Positions 19,847 to 29,217 of a stretch of 30,668 nucleotides of DNA are shown here, one piece after another (within the stretch, counting starts at the first letter, position 1; the number at the start of each line of letters is the position of its first letter). The position numbers and the translations under genes are program-made. Under the pieces are notes generated by a model. The model worked only from the letters and a program-made list of their open reading frames with translations, made no database searches and had not been told where the DNA came from. Source of the DNA: Dictyocoela muelleri (Eukaryota > Microsporidia); assembly GCA_016256075.1 (NCBI GenBank), contig SDVU01000015.1:1-30668 (forward strand), read 5' to 3'.

Positions 19847-20125
19847 GCTTCGACAATGACTTAGGCCCCCCTTTTTTTCGAAAATCGCCATCCGTTAGAT
19901 GAAATTACATGATTCTTATTTGAAATAAGCGTAAAATCACGAGTTATCTTCATATATAATAATTATATTTTTTGCGACTATATATGTCAGTTTCAAAAAA
20001 TATATAATTATTATATCTGAAGATAACTCGTGATTTTACGCTTATTTCAAATAAGAATCATGTAATTTCCTTTTACGGATAGCGATTTTTTAAAAAATAT
20101 GAATGGCTATGTCGTTGTAGAACCC
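19847..20125. mobile_element. MITE copy 2, near-perfect 279-bp palindrome
   Basis: The ends are GCTTCGACAATGAC at the left and, complemented, GGGTTCTACAACGAC at the right, the same terminal family as 9015-9269. Arms of about 130 bp pair almost throughout; the core from 19893 to 20075 is nearly exact (for example AAATTACATGATTCTTATTT, AAGCGTAAAATCACGAGTTA). The loop near 19980-20000 is about 20 bp. AATTTTT occurs directly outside both ends (19840-19846, 20126-20132), a 7-8-bp duplication. It lies inside dispersed-repeat copy E. Confidence 0.85.
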
Positions 20126-20200
20126 AATTTTTTATCATTTTTTGATGTTGATTGATTAATGTAATTCCTAATTATTTATTCAAATAACTTTAAATAATTC

Positions 20201-21266
20201 CGCGAATGTGAGTTATAAGAGGTTTTAGGATTGTAAGACGGTTATTTATAAAAATACTTACCTCTTACATAGGAAGGCAGCGGTAAAAAAATGGAAGAGC
20301 ATAAACATTTTTAGATGAGAAAAATAAACGTCTTGAGAATTTCAGAAAACTATTGACCTACAATTTATAGATTTCATAACACAAAACATTTTTTTAGTAA
20401 GTATTGGTATTATTGAAAATATAATGATTTGTAAAGGATGTGAAAACGGAACAAACATGACATATAACAAAAGAAAAAAAAACGATGGTTTTGTTGGGGT
20501 TGTAAATTAAGTTGCTGTTTTACTATAAGTTTGCGAGAAAATAATGTCTTAAAAGTTTTCTTTGAAGTATGCGCGTAATATTTTTTATTATGTATAAATG
20601 CTTAAAAACTATATCTTAAATATTATTGCATATGAATTAAAAATTGGTTGAGTTAATGTTTCTGAGTGTTGTAATTAATTAGGGAAGGCTATTTGCGGAT
20701 AATTAGTCTTAAATAGTGATATTCAGTGAAGTTTAAATGAATATGCACTAGTAAAATAGTCAAAATAATGGTAAGCTTTTTCTTCAAGCGCAAGTTTAAC
20801 CGAAAAAGTATTAATAATAGCTAATAGTGTGTAAAGGAGGTTGTGAGGGGTAAAAAGAGGGTTTATTATACTTTTACTAAACAGAAATTAACAGTCAATA
20901 GCGCTGATTTTGCATGTTATATAACACCTTAAATATGTTTATTACTAATCAGCGGCGTGTTTATTTTTCGGCTTTAAGAGAAATCAGTATTTTTATATCA
21001 CATGCAGACCAAACATTCTCTATAATTTATATATCCCGAATATCCTTAAGTGCATACACAGACTATGATAGAATTTGGTGCCTATAAAAAGCTTATTGCC
21101 ACTTAGCGCGATTTCAAAATAAAAACTGTCTGGATTTTTAAGCAACTATTTGCGAGTGTAAAATAAAAAAAAATATAAAAATTTTTATTACACCCCTTTT
21201 CTATATTTAAAATATTTTTTAAAAATATCCTCTAATCTCAAAATCGTCTTATAACTCACGGTCGCC
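20201..21266 (+). mobile_element. Decayed Merlin element 5 with TIRs, inside dispersed-repeat copy E
   Basis: The ends share GTGAGTTATAAGA with further similarity (GTTTTAGGATTGTAAGACGG against ATTTTGAGATTAGAGG), with GCGA just outside on both. Near 20428-20560 the N-terminal zinc-ribbon part of a Merlin transposase can be read: ICKGCENGTNMTYNKRKKND, then GFV, then ISLRENNVLKVFFE. The catalytic half is not recognisable, so the copy is old. Confidence 0.65.
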
Positions 21267-21649
21267 ATAAGTCTATCCTCGATACTTAAATTTACATTCG
21301 AAAACTTAAAAATTAATTTATCTTACGCACTTAATATTATTAAGCTTATTTTGTACCTTGATACCCTTTTTGTTGTTTTATGAAAATTTTTGTTTTTTTC
21401 TATTAGTGAAAACCTTTAAAAAAAATAATATGATTATGTGTCTGACCATATTTGTAACGTTTTCAGGTACGTTATAACTAAAAATTTGTTATTGTTAAAA
21501 TATACTTTTCTTTGCAGTATTATAGGATTATAATATACTGTTTTAATGACAATATTTTGTGACTAAAAAAACATTCATAAAAAAATATTCAAAAAATTTA
21601 CATACACTTATCTCTCTTTTTTGACTATTGACTGATTCTAAAAAAGTGT

Positions 21650-23270
21650 AAAAAAAACGAGGTGCTGCAAAAAAAAAGAAACTTGTTTTTTTCAAATTAA
21701 GAATTTTTAATTAATTAATAAAAAATGGTTTTATACCCATTTCTTTTTTTTATCAATAATTAACTGCTCTTCAAGTGATTTCAACGAATCATTTATGCTT
21801 AGGTTCATTTGTTGGTTAGAAAAATATATTTTTAAACTTTCTAAATAACAGAAGGCTTAATCTATTGATATATTAGGAACATATTTTTATGCCTCTAAAG
21901 ATTTAGGTCTGAATATTCGTCGTTTTTTTACTATCGAAATTTCTTTGAGATATTGTCTCGGTATAAACATCTAGCACTTCTGCTGAATTAATGTCAAGGT
22001 CTAGGAATTCCGATTCTTCTAATATAACAGGAATAAGTAGATCAGTCGTTAAAATGAAATAATTTTCAATTGATTCAATATTGAAGAGTGTATTTTATAG
22101 AGTTTCGCGTTATATTTTCTAAAACTTTCTTATAACAATTTCTAATTGTTTCTTGACTTAAACATCTTAATCATATTTTGAATAAATAACAGCATCTCTT
22201 TAGTTATTTCTTTAAACAAAATTTATACATTACTAGTCGGATATATATTACTTACTATATTAGAAAGTTGATATCGGACATGTTTTGCTTTAAAACTTCT
22301 TATTATACCTGTATCGAGAGGTTGCAATTTAAAAGTAGTTCTTTGGCAAAAAAAAGTTCTACGGTGTAATTTCACAAATAATTTTATGAGATGCGCAATT
22401 GTCAATAATCAATAAGATCTTTCTATTTCTAACTTTAAATCTTACATTTAGAAAAAAAAGCCACATGTTAAAATCGGCAGAAGTCATCTAAGCTGTTTTA
22501 TTGTAAATTATTTACAATAAAAAATCTTTATTATACGCTTTAAATGCTTTTGAAGTTTTAGACTTTCATATAATCACAGGTTTTATTTTTTCTTCCCTTT
22601 ATATTACATGCCAACATGACTGTAATTCTATCCTTGTATTTTTAATACCTCTTCTTAAACGAGTAACTAAACTTTTTGAAGGCGATGGCTTATATAAAAG
22701 CCCAGTCTCATCTCAATTAAAAACGTTTTCTGCGCCATAAAAGCTTATTTTTTTTCTTTTACTAGAGAAATAAATTCATTAAAATCTTGATTTCATGTCT
22801 TAAAACCCCCACAAGAGCATTGTTTTAATATAATAGCATGTCTTTCTAAAAATTTATCAAGCCAGCCTTTTGATGCTTTAAATTCAACAGTAGAATCATT
22901 GTCTTTTAAATCCATTACAGAAGCAAACTCTTTATAAATTTCAAGTGCCTTAGTTTGAAAAATCATTGATGAGCAAAAACACAAGTGATCCAGAACCATA
23001 TCTATCAATTCCTTCAACTTTTGATCTATAATATCATATTTAATTTTCCGAGGGATAGACCCTAATTGTGGATTTGGAATGAAAGCTTCTCTTATTTTCG
23101 TTCATTGTCACAATATTCTTTTACTGATCTTCTATCAATTTTAAAATTTAATTCATAACTGAATATTTCTGTAATTCCTGTATAAGAAATACTACTGAAT
23201 TTTTTTCTAATCAATTATATTCATTTTATTCTTTAAAGATAACCTTCTACTGCTTATTTTTTGCATTTTT
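21650..23270 (-). pseudogene. Tigger/pogo-type transposase, broken
   Basis: It starts at ATG near 23266 (MQKISSRRLSLKNKMNI). A CENP-B-type helix-turn-helix follows, with KALEIYKEFASVM and FKASKGWLDKFLERHAI (22850-22950). The catalytic domain shows DETGLLYKPSPSKSL near 22660-22710 with a stop just before the first Asp block. KSKTSKAFKAYNKDFLL and TSADFNMWLFFLNVRFKV follow near 22440-22560, then LLIIDNCASHKI with the second Asp near 22380-22415. FKLQPLDTGIIRSFKAKHVR lies near 22270-22330. This order is that of pogo/Tigger elements. The C-terminal region to about 21750 holds only scattered similarity. Several stops and shifts are present. Repeats of AAAAAACGTC and AATTAGTC occur at 23300-23410, beyond the start, and may be subterminal. 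Confidence 0.8.
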
Positions 23271-23299
23271 TCCTCATATTTTACGGGGGTGTTTATTTC

Positions 23300-23415
23300 A
23301 AAAAAACGTCCGAAAAAATAATTAGTCCAAAAAAAGAATTTCGCTTTTAAATAAAAGACAAAAAAATTTCAACAAAAAAAACGTCTAAAAAAGAATTAGT
23401 CTAAAAAATAGGGAC
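23300..23415. repeat. Two imperfect 30-35-bp units around AACGTC and AATTAGTC
   Basis: AAAAAACGTCCGAAAAAAT with TAATTAGTCCAAAAAA recurs as AAAAAACGTCTAAAAAAG with AATTAGTCTAAAAAA. It adjoins the Tigger remnant. A left-end partner near 21620 (GACTGATTCTAAAAAAG) is weak. Confidence 0.45.
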
Positions 23416-23584
23416 GCAATAATAGAATGATTACTGTATTTCACAATATTCAAGATAAATTATAAGTATTATTTTAACGATTGTTTATCTTAATTTTAAA
23501 TGCTTTTTATTAAGAAAAGCTAATTGTGTTCAAATTATTACCTATTTAAGTTCAATATTTTTTATTTCAAATTATTTTTGCTTT

Positions 23585-23978
23585 ATATTTTTATTTAAGA
23601 GGTTCGAATTACGCTGACGTCACTTTTTTATAAATAATGAGGGAATGACATTAAGCGGCTAAAAACTATAAAAATATAGCAGTGATATACAGTTGTTCCA
23701 GTGTGGTATAGCTGATTAAGATATGGTATAACATTATAATGAAGCAGAAGGAACTCACCTAGGTGTTGGGATGAATGCAAAGACGCAACTCGGCAAAAAG
23801 TAGTGAAAATAAAAATTCATGAAAAGCTACTAATTACCGTATCCTGCTGAGTCATTGAAAAAACAAAAATTATATAAACAGCTGGGTCTCTGAGTAGGTT
23901 ATAAGTGGTGAATAATCGGAACACCAATAACCAAAAGTCTTATATACACGGTATGAGACTCCGCTACGGGTTGGCAGC
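23585..23978 (+). repeat. Dispersed tRNA-SINE-like repeat, copy F
   Basis: A clear B-box GGTTCGAATTA lies at 23601-23611, followed by CGCTGACGTCAC. The A-box region upstream is degraded or truncated. The body contains CAGTGTGGTATAGCTGATTA, CACCTAGGTGTTGGGATGA, CTCGGCAAAAAGTAGTG and GTATCCTGCTGAGTCATTG. The tail continues through CAGCTGGGTCTCTGAGTAGG to the end GGTTGGCAGC, matching the end of copy D. Confidence 0.75.
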
Positions 23979-23989
23979 TATATTTTTTG

Positions 23990-24500
23990 TTGTCAACATC
24001 TAAAATATATACTTTTATTTAAATAAAATCCTACATTTTATTTTCATTCCATCTCGATGAATATTTTTGAATGATCATATTTTGAATAAATAACTTAAAA
24101 ATAGCTTTAAATTAACAATAAATTCACTTGAAATTCACTTTAAAATTTCTATGGTGATTGATTTCAATATATGAAAAGCTTTTTTTAAAAAATTAATTTA
24201 TTTTATATTGACATTATTTTTCAATCAATTTAGAAAAATTTTTAAATTCTATTAGAGATTGTCGCTCCGGAATTCTGGCCTTTTCAATCCCGGGATCAGT
24301 AAAAGCAAAATCCCGGGGATCATTGAACTAATATAAAGCGCTTATAAAAAGAATGAAATGGTGACGTTACATTTAAGCACCTTACATTAATATATGCATA
24401 AATGTATAAGTAATGATTCTAAACAGATTTTATCATAGTTCTTTCTTCTTTTGAATGTTGTAGACAAAATATTTTTGATTTGCTTAAAGACATGAAATTG
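23990..24500. other. Intergenic, with a duplicated CCCGGGATCA motif
   Basis: AT-rich DNA without a gene. At 24285-24325 TCAATCCCGGGATCAGTAAA is followed by AAATCCCGGGGATCATTGAA, a GC-rich island in this setting. Confidence 0.45.
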
Positions 24501-24505
24501 AAAAA

Positions 24506-25642
24506 TTTGGCGCTTATTCAAAATTCTGGAATTTTTAACTGTCAAAAGTAGGGGGTCATGAAAAAAAATAAAAAATAACCTAAACAATTAGTATAGGAGT
24601 TAATTTTTTTTAATTAAAAATAATTTCCAATATTTTTTTAAATCCCATATTAATCGAAGAGATGGTTCTTTTTTTGATAAAATATTTCTTAGAATAAAAT
24701 TCATATATAAAATCAATTAGTCTTTCTTTTTAAATACATCTTCTAATTTTATATTCAAGTTTAAAATGAGGCCATAAATTTTCAATCAAATTGGTATTAT
24801 AGCCATCATTATTGGTAAACCCGACATTATGAGGTACAATTTTATGTTCAGAACCAAAAGAACGTACTGCCGATGGATAACTTGGATAACTTGGATAACC
24901 ATCACTCACGAACATATAACCCTCTTTTAAATTTCTAACAAATATCCCATATAAAGTAGGAGCTAATCTATTAGGAACTAGCTCAAAAAAAAGCTTATTT
25001 CCAGTTTCTTCTACACCACCTACAAGCCATTGGACTCCCGGAATATCATGACTTCGGATGAAGGGTTTTCTATTATGCGGCCTTGACATATGGCAGTTTC
25101 ATCTACCTGTGCAATAATATTATTCCCCCTATCTTTTCAAATATAGTTTCGCGTTTTTGCTTTATTGTATTTATCAATTTTTTTTGATTTTTAAGAATGT
25201 ATTTGGTGCAACTAAAGTCAAAAGTTGCATTTGGCAATAATCTAAATTAATAATGAAACCATATACTATCCGTAGGAAAATATTAAGGGGTTTCTTAAAA
25301 TTTTCAATTATCGTCCCTTTTGTTAAACCAAATTTCTTATTACAAAGCCCACAATTAAAATAACATGAATTTAGTCTGTTTTTATCTTTTCTCAACTTAA
25401 TGTCAGTGTTTCCGCAGTTAAAACTTGGTTTATTCCGATTTAATATTCCAAGATTACTCAAAAAATTAAAAGCATCGTCTTGGCACAAGAAAATATCATC
25501 ATATAAGGATTTGATATTATATTCCATAAGGGCGGGTTTAACCTTTATTCAAAATTTGGGAATTTCAAAAAAAATCAAAAATTGAGAAATTTTTAAATTT
25601 TTAAATTTTTAAAAAATTCCCGAATTTTGAATAAGCGCCAAA
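24506..25642 (-). mobile_element. Merlin element 6 with inverted ends
   Basis: TTTGGCGCTTATTCAAAATT at the left (24506) matches the complement of the right end (to 25642), continuing as CTGGAATTTTTA against CGGGAATTTTTT. A further copy of TTATTCAAAATTTGGGAATT lies at 25544-25565, making the right end an extended palindrome. No target duplication was found. The right end touches the left end of MULE 3. Confidence 0.75.
24730..25527 (-). pseudogene. Merlin transposase of element 6, nearly intact but frameshifted
   Basis: The N-terminal part starts at ATG 25527: FLCQDDAFNFLSNLGI, then FNCGNTDIKL and CGLCNKKFGLTKGTII, a zinc-ribbon typical of the family. After a stop near 25174, NNIIAQVDETAICQG (about 25080-25125) gives the first Asp. 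In a shifted frame the protein continues RPHNRKPFI, VQWLVGGVEETGNKLFFELV, and DGYPSYPSYPSAVRSFG with the second Asp. GYNTNLIENLWPHFKLEYKI gives the final Glu, and the frame ends near 24730. YPSYPSYPS comes from a 9-bp tandem triplication that may be an insertion. This is the best preserved Merlin copy here. Confidence 0.85.
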
Positions 25643-25764
25643 ATGCCATGGGATTTTCGGTGGGGCTTTTTTTTCGACATATTCCACGAAAAAATGCCGA
25701 ATTTTTTTGATATTAATTGTTAATAAATTTATATTATTTTTTTATTATTTTTTTTATTAATTTT

Positions 25765-26960
25765 ATTAACCTTATGCAAATAATAAAATCAAATAAAGGG
25801 AAAATTAAAATTATGAATAACTCATTTATATATAATTATGATCACACTGTAAATGAATTCGTCAGTTGGAGATGTGTAAGACGAAATTGTTCGGGTCGAT
25901 CGAAAACTGGAAAAATATATATATATATATATATATATATGAATTTTTTATCGATGAGAAAAAGCATTGGCACGAAGCTGAAAGTCAAGGGATCAATAAA
26001 ATGTCAATAAATAAAAATTACATAATTTCGCGGATAATACAAAAGACCATTTGAATATGCATTAAAAGCAGAATATGCTAATTTGCCAGATGAAAAAAAA
26101 GAATGTCTTTTAAACTATGAATTCTACGAGACTATTTCAAAAGACGCAATAATAATGTGAAGTGTGATACAGAAGATAAAAAATATTGCAAATTCTTATA
26201 AATTTACATTTTCAAATAATTTATTCTTACAATTTGATCAGGAAAGTGCAGTAGTGATAGGTTATTGATTTTTTCCACTGATAAAAACTTACCTTATATT
26301 GAAAAATCCCAAGTTTGGCTTGTGATGGAACTTTTTATTCAGCACCTAAAGGAATTTCTCAATTTTATATTTTACACGGTGTTGTTTTTAGTGAAATTGT
26401 TCCTTTAATATACAAAATCATGAAAACAAATAATACAAAATCCTATTTTTACATTTTTAACTTTATTAAATCAAAAATAAATCGAGAGCCTAAATTCATG
26501 ACAATTTATTTCGAAATATCAGTATTCAAAACATTTAGACCTATATTCCCTGCTGTTTTTGTTAATAGATGTAATTTTCATTTTAACAAGCTTATAGTAA
26601 AATATCCGATAAACAACAAACTTATTGATATATACAGGACTGATGAAAATTTTTAAAAAATTGCCAAATATTTATTATTTTTAGCTTTCGTCCCTTTAAA
26701 TTTAATTGAAAATGAATATGAAAAAATAAAAAAATTAAAGGAACTGATAAATATTTCGATAGTTTTTAAATTATTTTGATAATAATTTTATAGATAATAA
26801 GACATTGATTAAAGATAAAAAATTTCAGTCTGTTTATGAATGAGTAAAATCAGATATTTCAACCACTACAAACAGCTGTGAAGCGTACCACAAACATTTA
26901 AACGGTAATACGCAAAGAAAAGCTAATCCCCATACAAAAAAAATAATTTACTACAAACAA
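25765..26960 (+). pseudogene. MULE transposase 3 with FLYWCH finger, broken
   Basis: The FLYWCH domain reads IIKSNKGKIKIMNNSFIYNY, then VSWRCVRRNCSGRSKTGK (to about 25912). A run of about 13 TA dinucleotides follows, and the HWH pair that should complete the finger lies in another frame (KKHWHEAESQ). The TA run probably shifted the frame. The catalytic part contains CDGTFYSAPKGISQFYILHG (26320-26380) with the first Asp, then VVFSEIVPLIYKI. CNFHFNKLIV gives the CxxH motif near 26570. EAYHKHLNGNTQRKANPHTK near 26880-26940 matches the MULE C-terminal signature across a frame change. Several stops separate the blocks. Confidence 0.75.
25913..25939. repeat. (TA)n microsatellite inside the FLYWCH frame
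   Basis: About 13 TA units. Length changes here would shift the reading frame of the zinc finger. Confidence 0.95.
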
Positions 26961-27329
26961 AAGAGGAGAGGCTTAAACATAAAATCAACAATATAAAATT
27001 TCTAAATTTTGATTTTAAAAAACGTAATAATAAGTGAAAAAAATTGTTGAGATTTGAATTTTATGAAGATTTAGAGTTTTACGAAGCTCTATCAAGGATT
27101 TTTGAGCTATGCCTTAAATAAATATTTGCAAAAAATAATTTTTCTATATTTTCATAGTTGATTTTATTATTGGCATAAGGGTCATAAAATTAATAAAAAA
27201 ATAGTAAAAAATATTTTTAATATAAATTTTTTTGTTTTAATATCAAAAAATTATCGGCATTTTTTTCGGAAAAAATGCCGAAAAAAAAAACCCGAAAAAT
27301 GCCTTCGGCATTTTTTCGTCTGCCCTATT

Positions 27330-28070
27330 TACAGGATCTACAAAATTATAGCTATGATTTACTGTCAGATGTGTAAATGAAAAATAAATATTTCTGTAAC
27401 CTCGAAATTCGCCAGACTATACAACACTTCCTGTTCGACAAACACAAAAATTATAGGCAAAAGTGTTTTTTTGATCGATTAGAGACAACTTCCTCATAAT
27501 ATTTCGATGATGTATTCGAAACCTCGATTATTCCAAAAACCCACCTGTCACGCTGAGAAATTATTCCGACATGATATTAGTGTCGTTAAAGAAACATCGA
27601 TTCATCTACCTGCCATACAATGACATCTTCTCCCAAACGTATAGGATTTTCAGGTTAAAAAGATTTTATTTCATTGATTAACTTACTTTTAAGCTTTAAT
27701 ATACTTGTATTTTTAATACCGAAGTCGCTCATCAGTTCAGTTTGTGACTTATTTAAAATAATTAAAATGGGCTAATCTGACACTGATTCAACGATATTTT
27801 AAAATTTTTAAAAGACTGTATTTCCTGATAAAAATATGTTTTTATAAAAATTCATACATGATACTTTGTAACACCGAAAAGCCATCCTGTAAATGTTTCT
27901 TTTATACACAACCTCTCTTAAAATGTTATGACAAGATTAACAATATAAAATTGATCTAATGATATTATTATTGTGCAAAAATCTAATTGTTTCTTCATTA
28001 TCTCTAATAATGCTTGATAAATAATTCAAATTTAAATTCATTAAGGGATTTAAATATTAAATTTTTTATC
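27330..28070 (-). pseudogene. Broken Merlin transposase, copy 7
   Basis: Read downward from about 28040: NEETIRFLHNNNIIRS, then MAFRCYKVSCMNFYK with zinc-ribbon cysteines, then SQTELMSDFGIKNTSILK. ENPIRLGEDVIVWQVDESMF (near 27590-27650) holds the first Asp. HVGIISQRDRWVFGIIEVSN follows near 27520-27570, then YYEEVVSNRS. This is another lineage than copies 1, 3 and 6. The second half, with the second Asp and Glu, was not found before MULE 3 begins at 27315. Stops are present. Confidence 0.75.
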
Positions 28071-28730
28071 CCGTTTTTTTTCCAATGGTGAAAAGGGGAT
28101 ATATATTAAACAATTCAATTAAAAATAAATAAACTTTGAAAACGAATTAAATTTTTTCAAAAATTAAACCTTAAAAATTACTTAAATCTTAAAGATATTA
28201 ACTCAAAAAAATTTATAATACATATTTTAAAAAATAATTGACTATTTTTGCAATATTATTGATTTATTTTTTCAAAAAAAAATATTTTTTTGTTCTTAAA
28301 ATACAATTTCCCTTCGAAAAGAAAGTGGTAAATTTCCGATGTAAGATACCAGAAAAGCGTTGCCTAATTAGAATCAAAATGTCTTAGAAAAATATAGAAA
28401 AAAAAGGTGTTAATTCAAGCACATTAGATTTTTTAGGGTTTTTAGATAGTGAATATAGCTTAAATAATCTACAATCCGTTCTTAATATTTCCTAAAATTA
28501 ATTTAGTTGAGTGTATAAAAAATATAAATTAAGAAATTTAACAAAAATTACTGCATTTAAGACAAAAGGGTGAAAAATCTGCCTCATGAAAATATTATGC
28601 TTTAGAGAAGAATTTTTGGGCATCTGAGATGGGTCTTAACTCATGCATATCTTTTAAAGCATTGAGTGTGTGATTTTTGCTTCATAATTCTAAAGTATCA
28701 TATTCTTTGCCTATCGTTGCTCGTATTACA
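28070..28730. other. AT-rich DNA with a possible unidentified coding relic at 28340-28735
   Basis: To 28330 the sequence is featureless. From there a plus-strand reading suggests decayed protein (KGVNSSTLDFLGFLDSEYSL, and later YYALEKNFWASEMGLNS with SFKALSV), broken by stops. I do not recognise a family. Confidence 0.3.
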
Positions 28731-28732
28731 GA

Positions 28733-29110
28733 GAATTCCAAAAATAATGAGACAGATTCCAGTAATAATGAAACAGATTCCACAAATACTGAGACAGATT
28801 CCAGAAATAATGAGACATATTCCAAAAATAATGAGACGTATTCCAAAAATAATAAGACGGATTCCAAAAATAATGCGACATTTTCCAAAAATAAGGAGAC
28901 AGTTTACAAAAACAATTAGAAAATTCACAAAAATAATGTGACATTTAACAAAAATAATAATAAATTGAATAAAAAAATAAACAAAACAGCTTTCAGCAAT
29001 AATTAGAATGATTCCAATAACATTGAGACGGATTCCAGCAATAATTAGACAGTCAACAAAAATAATTAGACGGTTATCAAAAATAATTAGACAATTTTTG
29101 GAATTATAAA
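28733..29110. repeat. Tandem array of 21-bp units, left inverted end of the IS630/Tc1 element
   Basis: About ten contiguous units of type GATTCCAAAAATAATGAGACA (28733-28950) are followed by an AT-rich gap and about five more degenerate units (29010-29110). The same unit in reverse complement fills the end of the window. Confidence 0.95.
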
Positions 29111-29217
29111 GACAGAACCATAAATTATAAGATGATTTTTAAATATAATGACTGTGTCTGAAATCAAGAAAAAAAAACGAAAAAGAAATTTATAAAAAAA
29201 ATAATAAAACGGCCCTC

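Larger units (their letters stand above)
19660..21324 (-). repeat. Dispersed tRNA-SINE-like repeat, copy E, interrupted twice
   Basis: Three segments belong to one copy: 19660-19846 (tail and body, ATAATACAGGCAATTTTG, TTATGAATTTATTTGATT), 20126-20205 (ATGTAATTCCTAATTATTTA) and 21267-21324 (head side, CCTCGATACTTAAATTTACA). The first gap is the palindromic MITE and the second is Merlin copy 5. The A-box region is degenerate. Joining the segments by order restores the arrangement seen in copies A and C. Confidence 0.6.
25640..27315 (+). mobile_element. MULE 3 with about 75-bp TIRs
   Basis: The left end AAAATGCCATGGGATTTTCG and the complement of the right end (AAAATGCCGAAGGCATTTTT, to about 27314) align through TTTTTTTTCGACAT, AAAAAATGCCGA and TTTTTTGATATTAA. 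Core ATGCCGAA motifs recur within each TIR. The interior encodes a MULE protein on the plus strand. No clear target duplication. Confidence 0.75.

Noticed and set aside
28666-28944. Five overlapping open frames on both strands
   Set aside because: They are translations of the 21-bp tandem array, whose length is a multiple of three, so every frame stays open. They are not genes.
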